Assembly: GCA_000434615.1 (NCBI GenBank)
Contig: FR880809.1
Span: 1-58,407, forward strand
Direction: 5' to 3'
From: Clostridium sp. CAG:510
GTDB taxonomy: Bacteria > Bacillota > Clostridia > Lachnospirales > Lachnospiraceae
Length of the DNA: 58,407 nucleotides
How positions within the stretch are numbered: the stretch's first letter is position 1; every line of letters starts with the position of its first letter. Below are positions 55,620-58,407 of the stretch, piece by piece. Position numbers and translations under genes: made by a program. Below the pieces are notes generated by a model. That model made no database searches. It was not told the DNA's origin and saw nothing but the letters and a program-made list of their open reading frames with translations.

Positions 55620-56987
55620 CTAAAATCTCAGATACATAAAGGGATTGTTTCCTGCAGAATAAATCCGGTCCACACACATCCAGAACAAAATTGCCAGGAT
55701 TACCATACCGAAAAAATTGTTTTTGAATCGTTCAAAAAGCTTTTTCGGAAGCGGGGTACAAAGCAGTACTCCCACCAAAAGATACAGCCCATAGTTCTGA
55801 AGAGCCTGCAAAAAATCCCCTGTTTTTACGTTAACGCCGGCGACAAATCCAAACAGTCTGCCGAAATAGATCCGTAGATCTCCCAGATCGGGGATTGCAA
55901 AGCAGACCCATGTCAGAGGCACCACAAAAAGCACATACAGATGTCCGAAGACCTTGCTTCTATCCAGAACGCCGCCCATATCCATGATGCGCTCCAGCAT
56001 AATGAACAGACAGAGCCCCAGTCCCCAGAAAAAGAAATGGGCGCCCGCTCCGTGCCAGAAAGAGGTGAGCAGCCAGACAATCAGCAGGTTTTGCAATGTC
56101 ACGGCAAGTCCTCTCCTGCTGCCTCCCAGCGGAATATAGATATATTTGCGGAACCATCTTCCCAGAGTCATATGCCAGCGGCGGTAAAACTCCCGTATGC
56201 TTTTTGCCATATAAGGCATGTTGAAATTCTGCGGCAGCTTAAAGCCGAGCATGCGTCCCAGTCCGACTGCCATTAAAGAATAGCCGTAAAAGTCAAAATA
56301 CAGCTGCATGGAATAAGAAAAAGCACCCAGCCATGCAAGCGGCGTACTGATGCTCACAAACCCCGTTGTCTGCAGCTCATGCCACAGAATTGCCAGTCTG
56401 TCCGCTACTAAAATTTTCATGCCAAGACCGTACACAAAGGTCTTCAGTCCGCTGTCCAAATCCTTTAAGGTGACCCTTCTGCCATGCAGCGCGCCGGAAA
56501 TTTCACTGTAATACACTATCGGTCCCGAAGAAATCTGGGGAAACATGGCTGCATACGTGGCAAATGAAATCAGGGATTTTTCCGCCGGGATTTCCCTCCT
56601 GTACACATCAATCAGATAGGATAAAATCTGGAAAGTGTAAAAGCTGATACCAAGAGGAAGCGCAATCTCCCCGCCCATCCATTTCTGCATAAAAGGCGAT
56701 AGCTTAAAGAAAGCAAGTATCCCCACATCGACAAAAAGCGTCATCAAAAAGACGGCCCGCCGGTCCCCCTGCACTTTTATACGGTCAATCATCTTTGCCG
56801 AATAAAAATTCAACAGGACGGACATTACCAGAAGAAGGACATACCAGGGCTCTCCGCATGTGTAGAAAACAAGGCTGCCCGCAAGCAGTACAAAGTTCTT
56901 TGCTTTTGCAGGTGTAAGATAATACCCCAGCATGAAAAAAGGTAAAAAATAAAGTAAAAAATGTATACTGTTAAATGCCAAAACCAA
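55620..56987 (-). CDS. MBOAT-family O-acyltransferase (AlgI-like)
   Basis: A 455-residue, roughly 11-helix membrane acyltransferase. Family signatures are LPLGISFYTFQILSYLIDVYR, FPQISSGPIVYY, the REFYRRWHMTLGRWFRKYIYIPLGG block and the catalytic His in LLTSFWHGAGAHFFFWG. It probably moves an acetyl group across the membrane to a cell-wall or secreted polysaccharide with the SGNH protein encoded next. The start is a TTG at 56987 directly after an in-frame TGA; the N-terminus (VLAFNSIHFLLYFLP) fits the family, but the ribosome site is weak (GTGGTG). Confidence 0.92.
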   Translation of the reverse strand: MVLAFNSIHFLLYFLPFFMLGYYLTPAKAKNFVLLAGSLVFYTCGEPWYVLLLVMSVLLNFYSAKMIDRIKVQGDRRAVFLMTLFVDVGILAFFKLSPFMQKWMGGEIALPLGISFYTFQILSYLIDVYRREIPAEKSLISFATYAAMFPQISSGPIVYYSEISGALHGRRVTLKDLDSGLKTFVYGLGMKILVADRLAILWHELQTTGFVSISTPLAWLGAFSYSMQLYFDFYGYSLMAVGLGRMLGFKLPQNFNMPYMAKSIREFYRRWHMTLGRWFRKYIYIPLGGSRRGLAVTLQNLLIVWLLTSFWHGAGAHFFFWGLGLCLFIMLERIMDMGGVLDRSKVFGHLYVLFVVPLTWVCFAIPDLGDLRIYFGRLFGFVAGVNVKTGDFLQALQNYGLYLLVGVLLCTPLPKKLFERFKNNFFGMVILAILFWMCVDRIYSAGNNPFMYLRF

Positions 56988-57276
56988 TCACACCACAATC
57001 TGTTATTCTAAATAGCAAACCGATACAGAACCATCTGCTCCGGCTTGAATCTTTGAAGTTTATTATAAAGAATTTTCCGTTAATTATTCCTCTTCTTAGA
57101 TTGTATAGTTTCCCCATACTTTTCACAATAGCAAAATTCTTAGAAATTTGTAACTTTTTTGCACAGAATATGTTAATAATTACACCAATCCGTACAAAAA
57201 TATTTCCTATTTTTTTCATTGCCTTATTTACTGTTATCCCCTACAATGAAAAATAAGAAAGGCAGGATTTGAAAAT
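56988..57276. other. AT-rich divergent gap between MBOAT and DUF6062 genes
   Basis: About 290 bases, strongly AT-rich. A leftward TATAAT is present near 57060, but without a good -35. No hairpin, riboswitch or credible gene was found; an 82-codon frame on the minus strand here has no ribosome site and an unlikely composition. It presumably holds divergent promoters for the two neighbours. Confidence 0.5.
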
Positions 57277-58035
57277 ATGAAAGAAAAGCTCTATATGATT
57301 CCCCTGAACGATGCGGTAAACGCCGATGATGAATGTCCCTTCTGCCACATTGAACGCCAGATTGAACAGGATTTGATGGATTTCGTCTTAGGCTCCGGCT
57401 CTTCCTACATGGAAAGCGATGTACGTGACATGACGGACCGCGCAGGCTTCTGCCGCACCCATTTCCGGAAAATGTTCCAGTACGGCAATACTCTCGGCAA
57501 CGGCTGGATTTTAAAAACCCACTACCGCCGCATGATTGAGGAATTCAGCAGACAGGTACAGGCCTACAGCCCGGAAAAATCCTCTTTCAAATCCATGTTC
57601 AAAAAGGAAAGCACCGAAAATCCGGTTTCCGCCTGGACAAAGGAAAAGGAAGCCTCCTGTTACATATGCAATTATTTTAAGGAGCATTACGACCGGTATC
57701 TGGACACCTTTTTTATCATGTACCAGAAGGATGAGGATTTCCGCAGGCGCATTGAAAACGGAAAGGGGTTCTGTATCCCCCACTTCGGCGATTTGTGCGA
57801 AGCTATGAACACCAAGCTTCCCGACAAGGAGAAGGAAAGCTTTTACCGTATGCTCTGTGATTTGGAAAAGAAGAATTTAGACCGTCTTTATGAGGATGTG
57901 TCCTGGCTTATCGAAAAATTTGACTACCGCAACCAGGATGCGGACTGGAAAAATTCCAGGGATGCCGTACAGCGCGGCATGCAGAAATTAAAGGGCGGCT
58001 ACCCCGCCGACCCCGTTTATAAAATGAACAAATAA
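57277..58035 (+). CDS. DUF6062-type protein with duplicated CxxC/CxxH motif
   Basis: A 252-residue soluble protein of a family common in Lachnospiraceae, function unknown. It contains two copies of the same cysteine/histidine pattern: C20-x2-C23 ... C58-x2-H61, and C127-x2-C130 ... C165-x2-H168, each with 38 residues between first and third ligand. The local text also matches (DECPFCHIERQ vs ASCYICNYFK; AGFCRTHFRKM vs KGFCIPHFGDL). Each copy is likely to bind one metal ion, probably zinc. AAAGGCAGGA precedes the start. The next gene is a convergent TetR regulator. Confidence 0.82.
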   Translation: MKEKLYMIPLNDAVNADDECPFCHIERQIEQDLMDFVLGSGSSYMESDVRDMTDRAGFCRTHFRKMFQYGNTLGNGWILKTHYRRMIEEFSRQVQAYSPEKSSFKSMFKKESTENPVSAWTKEKEASCYICNYFKEHYDRYLDTFFIMYQKDEDFRRRIENGKGFCIPHFGDLCEAMNTKLPDKEKESFYRMLCDLEKKNLDRLYEDVSWLIEKFDYRNQDADWKNSRDAVQRGMQKLKGGYPADPVYKMNK

Positions 58036-58037
58036 AT

Positions 58038-58407
58038 TTATTCTTCCGGCGGCATAAGGGCATTGCGGAAATTATTTAAGTAGGAAATCACTTCTTCGTG
58101 CAGCATGTCCGCCTGGAATGCGCCTTTGCCAAACTGCTCGTTCATGATGCCGTCCATGGTGAAAAGAAGCATCTGCAGCAGTTTTTTCGCATCCGTGCCC
58201 GCCGGAAGTCCCTCTGCGTTCACATCCGCCAGTATTTTTTCATATGCCTCATCTAATTTTTCCTTCATGTCTTCCGTTTCCAGAAGCGCTTCCTTAACAT
58301 TTTCGGTGCGGCTTTTCTGTAAAAAAGCCAGAAGGTACGGATATCCCTTAAGCACCTGCCATCTTGCCTGTTCCACCTGCTTTGCCATATCAAAGACATT
58401 CCTGCTG
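58038..58407 (-). CDS. TetR/AcrR-family transcriptional regulator, partial
   Basis: Only the C-terminal part is in the window. The frame is open to the edge (SRNVFDMAKQVEQARWQVLK), so the ATG at 58388 is probably internal and the DNA-binding helix-turn-helix lies beyond base 58407. What remains is the helical ligand/dimerisation domain: YPYLLAFLQKSRTENVKEAL, KKLLQMLLFTMDGIMNEQF and FQADMLHEEVISYLNNFRNAL, typical of TetR regulators. Its stop is 2 bases from that of the DUF6062 gene. Target genes are unknown. Confidence 0.75.
   Translation of the reverse strand, partial: SRNVFDMAKQVEQARWQVLKGYPYLLAFLQKSRTENVKEALLETEDMKEKLDEAYEKILADVNAEGLPAGTDAKKLLQMLLFTMDGIMNEQFGKGAFQADMLHEEVISYLNNFRNALMPPEE

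Noticed and set aside
56971..57219. 82-codon minus-strand gene upstream of the MBOAT gene
   Set aside because: Overlaps the MBOAT start, AT-rich intergenic composition, no ribosome site and no family resemblance.

Overview
The window looks like a chromosomal segment of a spore-forming member of the Clostridia, most likely Lachnospiraceae. The evidence is the presence of spoVAA-AB-AC and spoIIAA-spoIIAB-sigF, a T-box in front of valS, an ECF-type ThiT behind a TPP riboswitch, an AddAB (not RecBCD) recombination nuclease, clostridial AGGAGG ribosome binding sites and moderate GC content. The genus cannot be fixed from sequence alone. No rRNA, tRNA, CRISPR array, insertion sequence or prophage was seen.

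Layout: 0.07-1.7 kb spoVA genes; 2-10 kb a nucleotide-sugar block in which de novo GDP-fucose synthesis (manC, fcl, gmd) sits beside the salvage enzyme fkp, with an AraC regulator between them; 10.4-13 kb an accessory patch with a stand-alone AAA ATPase, a decayed acyltransferase and a short secreted peptide; 13-15.2 kb a LytTR/GHKL two-component system whose kinase is frameshifted; 15.5-20.9 kb a small XRE regulator, thioesterase, GH25 protein, the sigF operon and a TPR protein; 20.9-25.3 kb folC and valS with its T-box; 25.3-32.1 kb transporters and envelope genes (zinc-ribbon membrane protein, ECF S component plus pyridoxamine kinase, MATE, cupin, and a padR-DUF1700-DUF4097 operon); 32.3-33.4 kb an abiF-type unit, consisting of a promoter, a small structured RNA with its own terminator, and a HEPN-domain AbiF protein that appears to start at a CTG codon; 33.4-43.6 kb a membrane protein, an Fe-S helicase, a Crh-like HPr, a DNA-repair radical-SAM pair with two LexA boxes, asnA, a HigBA toxin-antitoxin pair, an HAD phosphatase and the TPP-controlled thiT; 43.6-52.3 kb a DNA-repair operon xth-mpg-addB-addA read leftward, in which addA is broken by a 43-bp tandem duplication; 52.4-58.4 kb an HAD-IIA phosphatase, a dipeptidase, an MBOAT/SGNH pair, a DUF6062 protein and a partial TetR regulator.

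Two themes stand out. First, nucleic-acid maintenance and defence functions are dense: AbiF with its RNA, HigBA, the Fe-S helicase/nuclease, the SOS-type pair and the AddAB-Mpg-Xth operon. Second, imperfect tandem duplications of 32-43 bp recur at four unrelated places (vanZ, pdxY, addA, and the gap after the HAD-IIA gene). In addA the duplication changes the reading frame. Together with a one-base deletion in the histidine kinase and a decayed acyltransferase, this suggests ongoing small-scale mutation, or, for the two otherwise intact genes, possible assembly errors that read data could settle.

The most interesting unit is abiF. The promoter-RNA-terminator-toxin order resembles RNA-antitoxin (type III-like) modules, and AbiF-type HEPN proteins have been proposed as relatives of the ancestor of Cas13.
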